Shown here piece after piece: positions 9,201 through 16,760 of a stretch of 64,000 bases of DNA. A program made the position numbers and the translations under genes. Each line of letters begins with the position of its first letter. The stretch's first letter is position 1. The stretch spans positions 372,001 through 436,000 of the forward strand of contig NZ_QOCL01000003.1 in NCBI RefSeq assembly GCF_004006665.1, given 5' to 3'. A model generated the notes under the pieces. That model saw nothing but the letters and a program-made list of their open reading frames with translations, was not told where the DNA came from and did no database searches. The DNA is from Halobacteriovorax sp. HLS. GTDB lineage: Bacteria; Bdellovibrionota; Bacteriovoracia; Bacteriovoracales; Bacteriovoracaceae.

Positions 9201-9754
9201 TAAGCGCTATTAAAAAGAAAGAAGCGGATAGAATTTCTAAACTTATTAAAAGAAGAATTAATCGTAAAAAGGATAAGGATTTAGATAATTATATTAAATC
9301 TCTAGGAAGTACTCTAGGTGCAACTCTTACTAAAAGAGATAGACAATTTGCTTCCCTTTCTCCTTCTGGAGCATCTGGACTAAGCGGTATTTCTGGTGTT
9401 AATGATCTAAATTCAGCTCTTAGTGGAAAAGACAGAGATGGTAGCAAGTCTTCTGGAGTTGGTAGCTGGAAAGGTTCAACTGGAGGAAGCGGATACACTG
9501 GTGGATCATCTCGTCCTAGATATGGAAGCTCTAGAGGAAATGGTTCAAACGGTGGAAGTAACTCTGGATCTTATGGAAGTAATGGTGGAAGTAACTCTGG
9601 TGCAAATTCTGCCAACGAAGAGATTCTTTCAAATGTTGATGATTCAAAATTTGATTCAAAAGAAAGTGATTCAATTTTTGAAAAGGTTACTAAGAGATAT
9701 ATAAGAACAGCTTATCCATTCTTACTAGAAACGAAGAAGAAAGAAGAGAAATAA
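6254..9754 (+). CDS. Giant exported Cys-rich/coiled-coil protein with a low-complexity Gly/Ser segment and conserved tail
   Basis: 1166 residues from ATG 6254 (AAGAGGG just upstream); the frame is open from 6203, but only the 6254 start opens directly on a signal peptide (MKNLISILLLVMLGQFSFAQ). Order of parts: a cysteine-rich region (about 60-420, many spaced Cys suggesting disulfides); a charged coiled coil (about 500-575, with runs such as RLDKEKAEFEKTAEA); a mixed helical region to about 960; a basic helix; then Gly/Ser repeats (GGSNSGSYGSN units, about 1070-1120); and a final tail SIFEKVTKRYIRTAYPFLL. The tail resembles that of the exported protein at 38801-40639. No family is recognised. 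A surface or periplasmic structural role is inference. A bidirectional terminator follows. Confidence 0.85.
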   Translation: MKNLISILLLVMLGQFSFAQGTSNSTNTDSSGNVIDPLDNYIDPATQLDYKAQLEKLNDDQKEVVFERCMMFTIQAEMGQSGEDSMSAADIEAYENLVAQQCKCVADGSTWVKESTMKGECKADQPAEKDLLVHTMDLCVGQMQLTDDNCKNNMTDSCVNDFRYQCYQYMTQPQEFSEKSNPVLNKCEYDDQTKNIKMECRSYCYIRKTCEVTQEDFKNRKIGNIYLLQKKSRSSCVKGSTYGIDSDNKMWVNNSCHGEFAIQYKDPKCGFRPTCSPKPHETDNITQSGTQTFDMVCDGKMAEVEGGKFFCKAHVKKIGTDGKMTDEPDYGKEITYISDVKLGKKIGAAKCNQGGNGSAIDFSPRNKGSNAEGWGIEVQNKCHSTFTVTAKWKLKLCTLAGQETTSGDTCCGGLYFDNVTKTCNVPAFNPGPVEEEAALALDYSKNACSPEIPADAQGIVDKYFVELGYYENMFTLIDGSSDGISSIETPVARAKRLAANSEYDEWKEAEMARLDKEKAEFEKTAEAMSDAAAKEEFVKAQETAHREKVLALEEEITKRKNALAELEMDADKTATEIRKSTYDSVKLVHDAVVRFRAEWSEQTGQFNDAEKHLREQGEQYTAYLKKVDSKKVEKEDTEAIKGNIFMGMDIQGMSHESQKLAKHMQISYIMSIKNALVKYEADLEKAAHAGQNLAWYCAHNENCSEYNWLIRDRSKEEVVDFLHDAPHPFKLVQARGRMLPKISKVNKLLVDTDVYSKFEQSEGSQKGMANLDIMNQFFSYQAQDKVPFPKNEVEGDAAASKDADKILNLFRQYTQEFPLRENSLFKDNEILKNYLAVSKEGKNKDGLPLYCEKQEDYDVRVPIGKAIEPLRMLQMVRVVKKFYDLYLEAYSANEKCLIALDADRDPNAGRADLDLRLTQRAGGEQIVPKAQNQDRSFVNGFAGNLKSLMGGTFGSVPEGSFFDNLSNREPGSSNLDAKAESELSAIKKKEADRISKLIKRRINRKKDKDLDNYIKSLGSTLGATLTKRDRQFASLSPSGASGLSGISGVNDLNSALSGKDRDGSKSSGVGSWKGSTGGSGYTGGSSRPRYGSSRGNGSNGGSNSGSYGSNGGSNSGANSANEEILSNVDDSKFDSKESDSIFEKVTKRYIRTAYPFLLETKKKEEK
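9551..9600 (+). repeat. Short tandem repeat coding Gly/Ser-rich units
   Basis: A 17-nt unit (GGTGGAAGTAACTCTGG) occurs at 9551-9567 and again at 9584-9600, a 33-nt period, encoding an 11-residue GGSNSGSYGSN-type repeat in the giant protein. Such in-frame repeats can change copy number by slippage without breaking the frame. Confidence 0.7.
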
Positions 9755-9763
9755 TCAATAATA

Positions 9764-9790
9764 AACGGCCACAATATTGTGGCCGTTTTT
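9764..9790. terminator. Bidirectional rho-independent terminator
   Basis: A perfect 24-bp palindrome (AACGGCCACAAT at 9764-9775 and its complement to 9787) is followed on the plus strand by a T-run, with a T-rich stretch on the minus strand as well. It sits between the stops of the giant exported gene and the convergent L,D-transpeptidase gene. Confidence 0.88.
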
Positions 9791-9793
9791 ATT

Positions 9794-10369
9794 TTAAGGA
9801 TAAATATTTATTGGAGTGTTCTTTTTTACTAACGAGAATATTTCATTCATCTCTTCATCACTTACTGCTACACAACCATTAGTCCAATCAAAGAAAGGGT
9901 AGAAGTAATCTCTGGCCCATCTATCAACCGTATCTTTTTCAATACCTAACTTTGCAGCAAAATTAATTACAGCTTGTGTTGGCCTATACGGATTTCCATG
10001 TATGAGGATCATTCCTCCTATTTGGTCTAATGGTATTCCTCGCACTCTTGCATTGTGCTTATCTTTCCAATTTGGGTAGCTAATAAGTAGAGATTTAGGA
10101 AATCTCGTATTTTGTCTTTTTTTAGAAATCTTGTAAAAGCCTACAGGTGTTTGATTATCACCTTCTCTTTCTTTGGCCTTCGCTCTAAATAGGGGGTTAT
10201 TATAAGAAATTGATAATTTTACATCATAGGTTTTAAATAATTTATCACCCTGCCATAGTTGCAGCTCTCTTTTGTCTTTCAAGACAATGATGTGAGAAAT
10301 ATCCTGGGCCCAACTCATGTTGGACAGTAGTGTAAATAGTAGAAATATTGTGAATAGTTTGATTTTCAT
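9794..10369 (-). CDS. Exported L,D-transpeptidase (YkuD fold, YafK-like)
   Basis: 191 residues with signal peptide MKIKLFTIFLLFTLLSNMSWA. The YkuD catalytic motif is present: His124 in ILIHGNP and the nucleophile Cys166 in WTNGCVAVSDEEM, 42 residues apart as in the family. These periplasmic enzymes make or cut 3-3 peptidoglycan crosslinks, or move lipoprotein onto the wall; the YafK/DpaA branch cuts lipoprotein from peptidoglycan. The short form without a LysM or binding domain, and the overall pattern (TPVGFYKISKK, SYPNWKDK), fit YafK-like members best, but the exact reaction is not settled by sequence. The signal peptide places it in the periplasm. It stands alone, convergent with the giant gene. 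Confidence 0.88.
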   Translation of the reverse strand: MKIKLFTIFLLFTLLSNMSWAQDISHIIVLKDKRELQLWQGDKLFKTYDVKLSISYNNPLFRAKAKEREGDNQTPVGFYKISKKRQNTRFPKSLLISYPNWKDKHNARVRGIPLDQIGGMILIHGNPYRPTQAVINFAAKLGIEKDTVDRWARDYFYPFFDWTNGCVAVSDEEMNEIFSLVKKNTPINIYP

Positions 10370-10471
10370 AAATCCCTTATGTAGCTATATTTGTGAAATT
10401 ATAGTGCAAATATAGCTACTAAGAGAGTATTTAAGAATTATTTACATAGGTATCAAAAGAATGAACACCTA

Positions 10472-11191
10472 TTAGTGACCTAGATAGGCCTTGCGAATTT
10501 CTTCGTTTGTAATTAGCTCGTTAGCTGGCCCTTCCATGAAGATCTCGCCTGTTGTAAGAACATAGCCTCTGTGGGCGATCTTTAATGAAGCATAGGCATT
10601 TTGCTCAACGAGTAAAATAGTCATTCCATGCTTATTTAGATCGACAATTGCTTCAAAAATGGCCTGCACGAGAATTGGAGCAATCCCTAAGGAAGGCTCG
10701 TCTAAGAGTAGTAATTCTGGCTTAGACATATACGCTCTAGCAATGGCAAGCATTTGCTGCTCTCCACCTGAAAGAGTTCCTGCAAGCTGAGAAGATCTTT
10801 CTTTTAGCTTTGGAAAAAGGTCATACATATACTGATAATCTTTTTCAATGCCGTCTTTGTCCGATCTAAGATAGGCTCCCATCTCTAGATTCTCTTTAAC
10901 TGTTAAGTCAGGAAAAACCATTCTTCCTTCAGGAGAGTGAGCTATTCCCATTCCCACGATCTTATTCGCAGCAACTGAGTCTATCTTTTGACCTTTGTAA
11001 AGAATTTCTCCTTGAGAAGGCTTAATCAGACCAGATATTGTATGTAAGCTGGTTGTTTTTCCGGCACCGTTGGATCCAAGTATAGTTACAATTTCTCCAC
11101 GCTTAACATGGAGATCAATTCCATGAATCGCATGAATTGCTCCATAGTGAACATGCATATTTTTTATTTCTAAAAGAATTTCTTCGCTCAT
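10472..11191 (-). CDS. livF: Branched-chain amino-acid ABC transporter ATP-binding protein LivF
   Basis: 239 residues. Walker A GSNGAGKT, signature LSGGEQQ, Walker B LLLLDEPSLG and the switch His region are all present, with the short C-terminus typical of LivF. It couples ATP hydrolysis to import through LivH/LivM at the inner membrane. It is the last gene of a five-gene minus-strand set, 9 nt after livG. Paralogues also import urea or other amides, so the substrate of this system (branched-chain amino acids by default) is assigned by family only. Confidence 0.93.
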   Translation of the reverse strand: MSEEILLEIKNMHVHYGAIHAIHGIDLHVKRGEIVTILGSNGAGKTTSLHTISGLIKPSQGEILYKGQKIDSVAANKIVGMGIAHSPEGRMVFPDLTVKENLEMGAYLRSDKDGIEKDYQYMYDLFPKLKERSSQLAGTLSGGEQQMLAIARAYMSKPELLLLDEPSLGIAPILVQAIFEAIVDLNKHGMTILLVEQNAYASLKIAHRGYVLTTGEIFMEGPANELITNEEIRKAYLGH

Positions 11192-11200
11192 ATTTTTTCC

Positions 11201-11974
11201 TTAAGGTTGATCTGTTCCAAGATAGGCTTCGATAACCTTTGGGTTGTTCTGAATTTCAGAAGGTTTACCATGTGCTATCTGCTCTCCATGATCTACAACA
11301 TAGATTCTTTCACAGACATCCATCACTAGTTTCATATCGTGCTCAATTAAAAGAATCGCAATTTGAAATTTATCACGAACCCATTTAATTAGCTTCGTTA
11401 GCTCTATAGTTTCATTTGGGTTCATACCCGCTGCAGGCTCATCAAGAAGAAGTACATCAGGCTTGGTTCCAAGTGCTCTGGCTATCTCTAATCTTCTTTG
11501 TTCGCCATAAGGAAGGTTCTTTGCGAGATGTTGTGCCTTCTTTTCTAGATTAAAAATCTTCAGAAGCTCCATCGCTTCATTCTTAAGTCTTTCTTCTTCT
11601 TGATGATATTTCTTTGTTCTAAAAATACTGGCAAGAAGGCCATACTTAACTCTAAAGTGACCGGCCAGGCGAATATTATCTAAAACAGTGAGATCTTTAA
11701 AGAGTCGAATGTTTTGAAAGGTCCTAGCAATACCCTGTTGAGTAATAAAAGCAGGTCTAAGTCCTACGATATTCTTTCCACCTAATTCTATTGAACCTTC
11801 AGTAGGTTCATAGATCCCTGTGATCATATTGAAGATTGTTGTTTTTCCAGCACCATTAGGACCGATAACTCCTACTAGGTCTGTCTTGCCTAACTCGAGA
11901 GAAAAGTTATCTACGGCAGTTAGTCCACCAAATCTCATTGTAATAGAGTTTGTTTTTAATACAGAAGTACTCAT
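11201..11974 (-). CDS. livG: Branched-chain amino-acid ABC transporter ATP-binding protein LivG
   Basis: 257 residues. Walker A GPNGAGKT, LivG-specific GIARTFQNIRLFKDLTVLDN, signature-region LPYGEQRRLEIARALG and Walker B LLLLDEPAAGMNP are clear. It is the second ATPase of the LIV importer and pairs with LivF. Its ATG overlaps the livM stop in an ATGA arrangement (11971-11974), so translation is probably coupled. Confidence 0.94.
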   Translation of the reverse strand: MSTSVLKTNSITMRFGGLTAVDNFSLELGKTDLVGVIGPNGAGKTTIFNMITGIYEPTEGSIELGGKNIVGLRPAFITQQGIARTFQNIRLFKDLTVLDNIRLAGHFRVKYGLLASIFRTKKYHQEEERLKNEAMELLKIFNLEKKAQHLAKNLPYGEQRRLEIARALGTKPDVLLLDEPAAGMNPNETIELTKLIKWVRDKFQIAILLIEHDMKLVMDVCERIYVVDHGEQIAHGKPSEIQNNPKVIEAYLGTDQP

Positions 11975-12855
11975 TTTTCACTCCCTTTTAATTTTCGCAA
12001 AAAGGCGAGTGGATTAAATTCATGCTTTCCAAAAATACCTTCAGGTCTAAGTAACATTAAAAGAATTAGTAATAGCGAGTAGATAACCATTCGCCACTGG
12101 CTAACAGTGTCTCCCATGAATCTTAAAAGCTCAGGTAAAACTGTTAGAATTATTGCACCAACAACAGCTCCAGTAATTGAACCAAGTCCGCCTAGGATAA
12201 TCATAAGTAAGATAATTACTGACCACATAAATGTGAATCCATTTGGATGGAGAAATTGAGTGTAGTGAGCGTATAGAGAACCGGCAATACCCGCAAATCC
12301 AGCACCGATGACAAAGGCCAATGTTTTATATTTAAAGGTGTATATTCCCATTGAATCAGCGGCAATTTCATCTTCACGAATACTAATAATGGCCCTACCG
12401 TGAGTACCTCTCATAATATTGGTGATAACTAAAATAGTTAGAAAAACGAATAGATAAATCCAGTAGACATTTGACCAACGAGGAATATCTGTAAAACCTC
12501 TAGGGCCTCCAATCGCATCAGTATTCATAATGATAATTCTTATGATCTCTCCAAAGCCTAGAGTTGCGATAGCAAGATAATCTCCTCTTAGTCTTAAACA
12601 CGGTACACCTATTAAGATTCCCGCAAGCGCTGCTGCACTAAATCCAATAGCACAAGAAATAAGAAGGTTTAGAGCATCAGGAATTGGCAGAGCACCATAG
12701 ACACCATAAGCGGCACCAGCATAAGCTCCTATGGCCCAAAAACCAGCGTGACCTAGACTAAACTGTCCACAGATACCATTTATCAAGTTCAGCGATACGG
12801 CCAAAATGATATAGATTCCTGAGAGTATTACAAGGTGAAGAATAATATCTGACAT
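11971..12855 (-). CDS. livM: Branched-chain amino-acid ABC transporter permease LivM
   Basis: 294 residues with about eight membrane helices. The family signature GICGQFSLGHAGFWAIGAYAG and the cytoplasmic coupling stretch LRGDYLAIATLGFGEIIRI are intact, so the permease looks functional. It is the partner of LivH in the inner membrane. Its ATG shares one base with the livH stop (12855, TAATG), and its own stop overlaps the livG start, a tightly coupled order. Confidence 0.94.
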   Translation of the reverse strand: MSDIILHLVILSGIYIILAVSLNLINGICGQFSLGHAGFWAIGAYAGAAYGVYGALPIPDALNLLISCAIGFSAAALAGILIGVPCLRLRGDYLAIATLGFGEIIRIIIMNTDAIGGPRGFTDIPRWSNVYWIYLFVFLTILVITNIMRGTHGRAIISIREDEIAADSMGIYTFKYKTLAFVIGAGFAGIAGSLYAHYTQFLHPNGFTFMWSVIILLMIILGGLGSITGAVVGAIILTVLPELLRFMGDTVSQWRMVIYSLLLILLMLLRPEGIFGKHEFNPLAFLRKLKGSEK

Positions 12856-13754
12856 TATACTTTCTCCTTTCTGTTCTTACCTAGAATGCCGGCTGGCTTA
12901 ATAAGTAGAATAATAATTAAAATCGCAAATGCAACTGCGTCTCTATAAGTAGACACCCAGAATCCAACGACTAAGTTTTCGGCCACTCCAAGAGTTAAGC
13001 CTCCAATCACTGCTCCTGGAATAATTCCTATACCACCCAGAACCGCTGCAATAAAGGCCTTTAGCCCTGGGATGAGACCCATCATTGGTTCAACTGTACT
13101 GTAGTACATTCCAACGAGAACCCCAGCAGCACCGGCCATGGCAGCACCAATGAAGAAAGTAAAAGAGATGATTTTATTTGTATCAATACCCATAAGCTCA
13201 GCAGCGTCATGACTGAAACTCGTCGCTCTCATGGCCTTACCAATCTTTGTGTGATTGACTAACCACCATAGAATCATCATAAGAATAAAAGTTGCAACAA
13301 GAATGATTAGCTGAATATTTGTAATCATTATTTCGCCGTACATATAGGTTTTTACCTCTATGGCCTGTGGAAATGCTTTTGGATCAGCTCCAAGAACCTG
13401 TTGACCTGAGTATTGGAAAAATAAAGAAATACCGAGTGCTGTAATCAACGCGGGAATTCTTCCGGCATGACGAATTGGTTTATACACAAGCCTCTCTACT
13501 ATCACTGCTATAAGACCAGAGCCTATCATTGCTACTGGTAGAGCTAGATAGAGTGGAAGTCCCGCAGAGATTGTGTAGAAGCCAATAAAGCCTCCGATCA
13601 TATAGAACTCACCGTGGGCAAAGTTGATTAGTTTAATAATTCCATAGACCATTGTATAGCCTAGGGCCACAAGGGCATAGATACTACCTTGGGTTAGACC
13701 GTTAATTAAGTATTGGCCTAGGTCCCAAAAAAAATACATTGTTTCTTCGCTCAT
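12855..13754 (-). CDS. livH: Branched-chain amino-acid ABC transporter permease LivH
   Basis: 299 residues, multi-pass. Diagnostic stretches are GLTQGSIYALVALGYTMVYG, INFAHGEFYMIGGF and VLGGIGIIPGAVIGGLTLG. The ATG at 13754 has AGGA about 6 nt upstream (in TATAGGATATAAATG); a second Met five residues in is possible. It follows the binding-protein gene after a 59-nt gap that contains a hairpin, so its expression is probably lower than that of the binding protein. Confidence 0.94.
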   Translation of the reverse strand: MSEETMYFFWDLGQYLINGLTQGSIYALVALGYTMVYGIIKLINFAHGEFYMIGGFIGFYTISAGLPLYLALPVAMIGSGLIAVIVERLVYKPIRHAGRIPALITALGISLFFQYSGQQVLGADPKAFPQAIEVKTYMYGEIMITNIQLIILVATFILMMILWWLVNHTKIGKAMRATSFSHDAAELMGIDTNKIISFTFFIGAAMAGAAGVLVGMYYSTVEPMMGLIPGLKAFIAAVLGGIGIIPGAVIGGLTLGVAENLVVGFWVSTYRDAVAFAILIIILLIKPAGILGKNRKEKV

Positions 13755-13773
13755 TTATATCCTATAAAAAGCA

Positions 13774-13795
13774 AAGGCCCAATCAATTGGGCCCT
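13774..13795 (-). terminator. Intercistronic hairpin between livJ and livH (partial terminator)
   Basis: GGCCCAAT (13776-13783) pairs with ATTGGGCC (13786-13793). On the minus strand the extended stem AAAGGGCCCAAT/ATTGGGCCTTT is followed by GCTTTTT. It fits an attenuating terminator after the binding-protein gene, the usual way that the binding protein is made in excess over the membrane parts; it may also protect the livJ mRNA end. Confidence 0.65.
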
Positions 13796-13813
13796 TTAGT
13801 AAAAAGTAATTTA

Positions 13814-14950
13814 TTATGGATTAACTTTAGTGTTGAAAATATTTCCGGCCGGAGTCGTCTCTAATACTACAGCACTCTTTTGTGCATTTCTATCTTTGTC
13901 GATTGTAATTGATCCAGTAACACCAACAAAGCCCTTTGTTGCTAATAAAGAAGCTTGAATATCCGAATTCTTTAAGCTCTTAGCTTTAGAGATTGCGTCT
14001 GCCATAACTAAAATACCATCATAACCTAAAGCTGCCATGGCACCCGGTTTTTGACCGTAAGCTGCGACATATTCCTTAACAAAGCTCTGTACCATTGGGT
14101 CTTTATCTTCAGCGGAAAAGTGAGAGCTAATATAGTTACCAGAGACCGCAGGTCCTGCCAGCTCTTGTAGCTTAGGAGAGTCCCAGCCGTCTCCACCAAG
14201 AAATGGAACATTTAAACCAAGTTGACGAGCTTGTTTAAGAATTAAACCAACTTCAGTATAATATCCAGGAAGGAAAACTACGTCTGGCTTAGTTCTTTTT
14301 ACTTTACGTAGTAAAGTTCTAAAGTCAGTATCTTTTTGAACATACGCAAAGTCTCTATCTGCCGCTAATTTTCCACCCATTGAAGTAAATTTCTCTTTGA
14401 AAATTTTTGATAGACCTTTTGAATAATCTGAAGAGTTATCAATAATTACCGCAACCTTCTTCTTTCCTAGGTTTTCGTAAGCAAACTTGGCCATCACAAC
14501 ACCTTGGAAAGCATCTGTAAAACAAGTTCTCGAGATATAGTCTCCAGTCTGAGTAACTTTCTCATTAGTAGAAGCAGGAGTCATAAGAGGAACTTTTGCA
14601 TTTTGAGCGATTGGCGCTCCCGCAAGAGTATTAGATGAAGCAACTGAACCAATGATAGCGTTAACTCTATCTCCAGAGATCAGTTTCTTTACTGCGTTTG
14701 CAGATTCTTGAGGCTCACCCTTGTTGTCTTCAACAATGAGTTTGATTTTGACTTTATTGTCCTTATTGATCTTCTTTAAGGCCAATTTAATTCCGTTTAC
14801 TGACTCTTGTCCATAAGTTGCAATAGGTCCAGTAAGAGGGAAAACAGCTCCAATCGTAACTTCTTTAGCAGCGAAAGTAGGGGCACTTAGTAATGTTGTC
14901 ATTATTAGAGTTGAAAAAACTCTTTTGATTTGAGAATAATTCACGTTCAT
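13814..14950 (-). CDS. livJ: Periplasmic branched-chain amino-acid binding protein (LivJ/LivK family)
   Basis: 378 residues, PBP1 fold. The signal peptide ends near TLLSAPTFAA, with no lipobox Cys, so it should be soluble in the periplasm. Family stretches are VTIGAVFPLTGPIATYGQES, INAIIGSVASSNTLA-like ligand-site sequence (NAIIGSVASSNTLAGAPIAQ) and PAVSGNYISSHFS. It captures the solute for LivHMGF. It is first in the five-gene set and 84 nt downstream of the DUF1343 gene on the same strand. The ligand is assigned by family and gene order only. Confidence 0.92.
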   Translation of the reverse strand: MNVNYSQIKRVFSTLIMTTLLSAPTFAAKEVTIGAVFPLTGPIATYGQESVNGIKLALKKINKDNKVKIKLIVEDNKGEPQESANAVKKLISGDRVNAIIGSVASSNTLAGAPIAQNAKVPLMTPASTNEKVTQTGDYISRTCFTDAFQGVVMAKFAYENLGKKKVAVIIDNSSDYSKGLSKIFKEKFTSMGGKLAADRDFAYVQKDTDFRTLLRKVKRTKPDVVFLPGYYTEVGLILKQARQLGLNVPFLGGDGWDSPKLQELAGPAVSGNYISSHFSAEDKDPMVQSFVKEYVAAYGQKPGAMAALGYDGILVMADAISKAKSLKNSDIQASLLATKGFVGVTGSITIDKDRNAQKSAVVLETTPAGNIFNTKVNP

Positions 14951-15002
14951 CTCTCCTTAATATCCGTGTGTCTGAACTATAAAGTTTAGCAAAAGGCTAT
15001 GA

Positions 15003-15037
15003 TAAGTAAAGAGAGTTTCATAAATATTCTTTACTTA
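15003..15037 (-). terminator. Inverted repeat after the DUF1343 gene (weak terminator or leader hairpin)
   Basis: TAAGTAAAGA (15003-15012) and TCTTTACTTA (15028-15037) are perfect 10-nt complements with a 15-nt loop. The outer arm includes the DUF1343 stop codon. It is AT-rich without a T-run, so termination would be inefficient; it may separate the muramidase gene from livJ. Confidence 0.4.
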
Positions 15038-16210
15038 GCAATATAGGAGCGCGTTATCTCTTCTAGAGAAATATAAGTCCATGCCGGTAGATTCAATTCT
15101 TTGTAAGTCATCAAGTGATCCGTTAGATTCAACCCAGTGTTTTACTTTTTCAGTACCGTTTATTAGGTCTATGGCCAATTTATCGTACTCATATTCATAT
15201 GCAGCATCTTGCCATTGAAATTCATCACCTAGATGAGCGTAGAACTCTCTACACAGCAATTGAGAAGCAGTCCAAGATTTAAATGTATTCCAGTTGGTAA
15301 CATGGATATGAACTCCGCCACAAGTTGTTCCGGCATGTTTTTGAAACATTGGGTGAAAGGTGCAAGGTCTAAAGATTGCTCCTTCAATTGGGCCTATATT
15401 CTTGTTAATTTTTTCCAAAAAAGAAAATGGCTCAATACTTGGATGTCCAACTACTTCAAGACTTCTAGTTGTTCCTCTGCCTTCAGAAAGTTTAGTTCCC
15501 TCAAAAAGAACAGTCCCAACAAAGGTTAATGCCCCTTCTGGAGTAGGTAAATTAGGAGAAGGATTAAGCCAAGGTAGCTTGCAATCATGCCAGTTCATAG
15601 AACGCTGCCAATGTTTCATTTCAATAACATCATAAGCAACATCAATATTAAAATTTTTCTTAGCAAAGTGACCAACTTCACCCATTGTCATTGCATGTCT
15701 TTGTGGCATCTCAAAGCGACCAACAAAGGACTTAAACTTTTCTTCTAATATTGTTCCTTCAATATTTAGTCCACCAACAGGGTTTGGCCTGTCCAGCACC
15801 ACTACCTTTACGCCCAGCTGTGCGCATTTCTCCATGGCCAAGGTTAGAGTAGATATATAGGTATAAACTCTTGTTCCGACATCTTGTAGGTCTACAACAA
15901 GTGTATCAATACCTTCTAGCATTTCATCAGTTGGAATTCGCGTTTCTCCATAAAGGCTGTGCACAGGAATTTTAAAATAAGGATGTATAAAGTCCTTAGT
16001 CTCAATCATATTATCTTGAACATCTGTAACAAAACCATGTTGTGGGCCAAAGATTTTCTTAAGTCTGTTTCCTATAAAAGAGTTCAGAATTTCTACACTA
16101 TGTTTGAAGTTTCGGTCTACAGATGCACTATGGCAGAGTAGGGCCACATTTCCTTCAATTTTGTCTAGTTGTGTTTGCTCGTCTAATCTTTCGATTCCAG
16201 TAATTGTCAT
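15035..16210 (-). CDS. DUF1343 protein, NamZ-like exo-beta-N-acetylmuramidase
   Basis: 391 residues with characteristic stretches of the family: GNVALLCHSASVDRNF, IFGPQHGFVTDVQDNM, DTLVVDLQDVGTRVYTYIST, VVLDRPNPVGG, MPQRHAMTMGEVG and LPWLNPSPNLPTPEGALTF followed by EGTKLSEGRGT. B. subtilis NamZ (YbbC), the characterised member, removes MurNAc from the non-reducing end of peptidoglycan fragments. There is no signal peptide, so this copy should act in the cytoplasm, which fits recycling of imported muropeptide pieces. It lies just upstream of, and co-oriented with, the LIV transporter. The family call is firm; substrate and location are inference. Confidence 0.85.
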   Translation of the reverse strand: MTITGIERLDEQTQLDKIEGNVALLCHSASVDRNFKHSVEILNSFIGNRLKKIFGPQHGFVTDVQDNMIETKDFIHPYFKIPVHSLYGETRIPTDEMLEGIDTLVVDLQDVGTRVYTYISTLTLAMEKCAQLGVKVVVLDRPNPVGGLNIEGTILEEKFKSFVGRFEMPQRHAMTMGEVGHFAKKNFNIDVAYDVIEMKHWQRSMNWHDCKLPWLNPSPNLPTPEGALTFVGTVLFEGTKLSEGRGTTRSLEVVGHPSIEPFSFLEKINKNIGPIEGAIFRPCTFHPMFQKHAGTTCGGVHIHVTNWNTFKSWTASQLLCREFYAHLGDEFQWQDAAYEYEYDKLAIDLINGTEKVKHWVESNGSLDDLQRIESTGMDLYFSRRDNALLYC

Positions 16211-16335
16211 GATAGTCTCCTGCTTAAATCTTAACGAAGTCCTATTTGAAATAAAAGAGTTATTTTCTTTCTATGAATTTTCACTAAATTCGCTATAATA
16301 TATATTTGTATTATAAATCGAAATGGAGAGAAGAA

Positions 16336-16740
16336 ATGAGCGTCGCACTAGGGGATAAGATTTTAGTCGTTGATGATATGTCTACGATAAGAGAAGAAGT
16401 GATCCGCTGTTTAACACAAATAGGTTATACAAATATCGAGCAGGCCGTTGATGGTCAAGATGCTTGGAATAAACTCAAGGCCGCAAGCGAAAGTGGCGCT
16501 GAATATAAGATGATTTTCTCTGATATTAATATGCCAAACTGTAATGGTATTGAACTACTTAAAGTTGTCAGAAAGTCTGAATCCTATGAGACAACTCCAA
16601 TAATAATGATTAGTACGGAAAATGAAAAAGATGTAATATTGACCTGTATACAAGAAGGTGCGAATAATTATATCTTGAAACCTTTTGATTCTGATACTGT
16701 TAAAGAAAAGATCGATCAAACTTTAGAGAGACTGAGTTAG
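16336..16740 (+). CDS. CheY-like single-domain response regulator
   Basis: 134 residues from ATG 16336 (GGAGAGAAGAA just upstream); the frame is open from 16306, but the longer version has no ribosome-binding site. All receiver residues are present: acidic pair Asp13/Asp14, phosphoacceptor Asp63 (FSDINMP), Thr94 (ISTE) and Lys115 (LKPF). There is no output domain, so it must act by binding a partner, as CheY does at flagellar motors. It is convergent with the CheA-like kinase gene, its most obvious possible partner. Confidence 0.9.
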   Translation: MSVALGDKILVVDDMSTIREEVIRCLTQIGYTNIEQAVDGQDAWNKLKAASESGAEYKMIFSDINMPNCNGIELLKVVRKSESYETTPIIMISTENEKDVILTCIQEGANNYILKPFDSDTVKEKIDQTLERLS

Positions 16741-16751
16741 AACAGTCTCTC
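16726..16751 (+). terminator. Terminator hairpin spanning the stop of the CheY-like gene
   Basis: GAGAGACTG (16726-16734) pairs with CAGTCTCTC (16743-16751), an 8-nt loop containing the TAG stop, followed by CTTGCTCTTTTATTC. The T-tract is broken, so strength is moderate. It lies at the junction with the convergent kinase gene. Confidence 0.6.
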
Positions 16752-16760
16752 CTTGCTCTT

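Noticed and set aside
9423-9704. A 93-codon plus-strand ORF in the giant gene's Gly/Ser repeat region
   Set aside because: It is a frame shadow of the repetitive coding sequence; the frame of the giant gene is continuous and has the expected codon style, and the shadow has no ribosome-binding site or recognisable fold.
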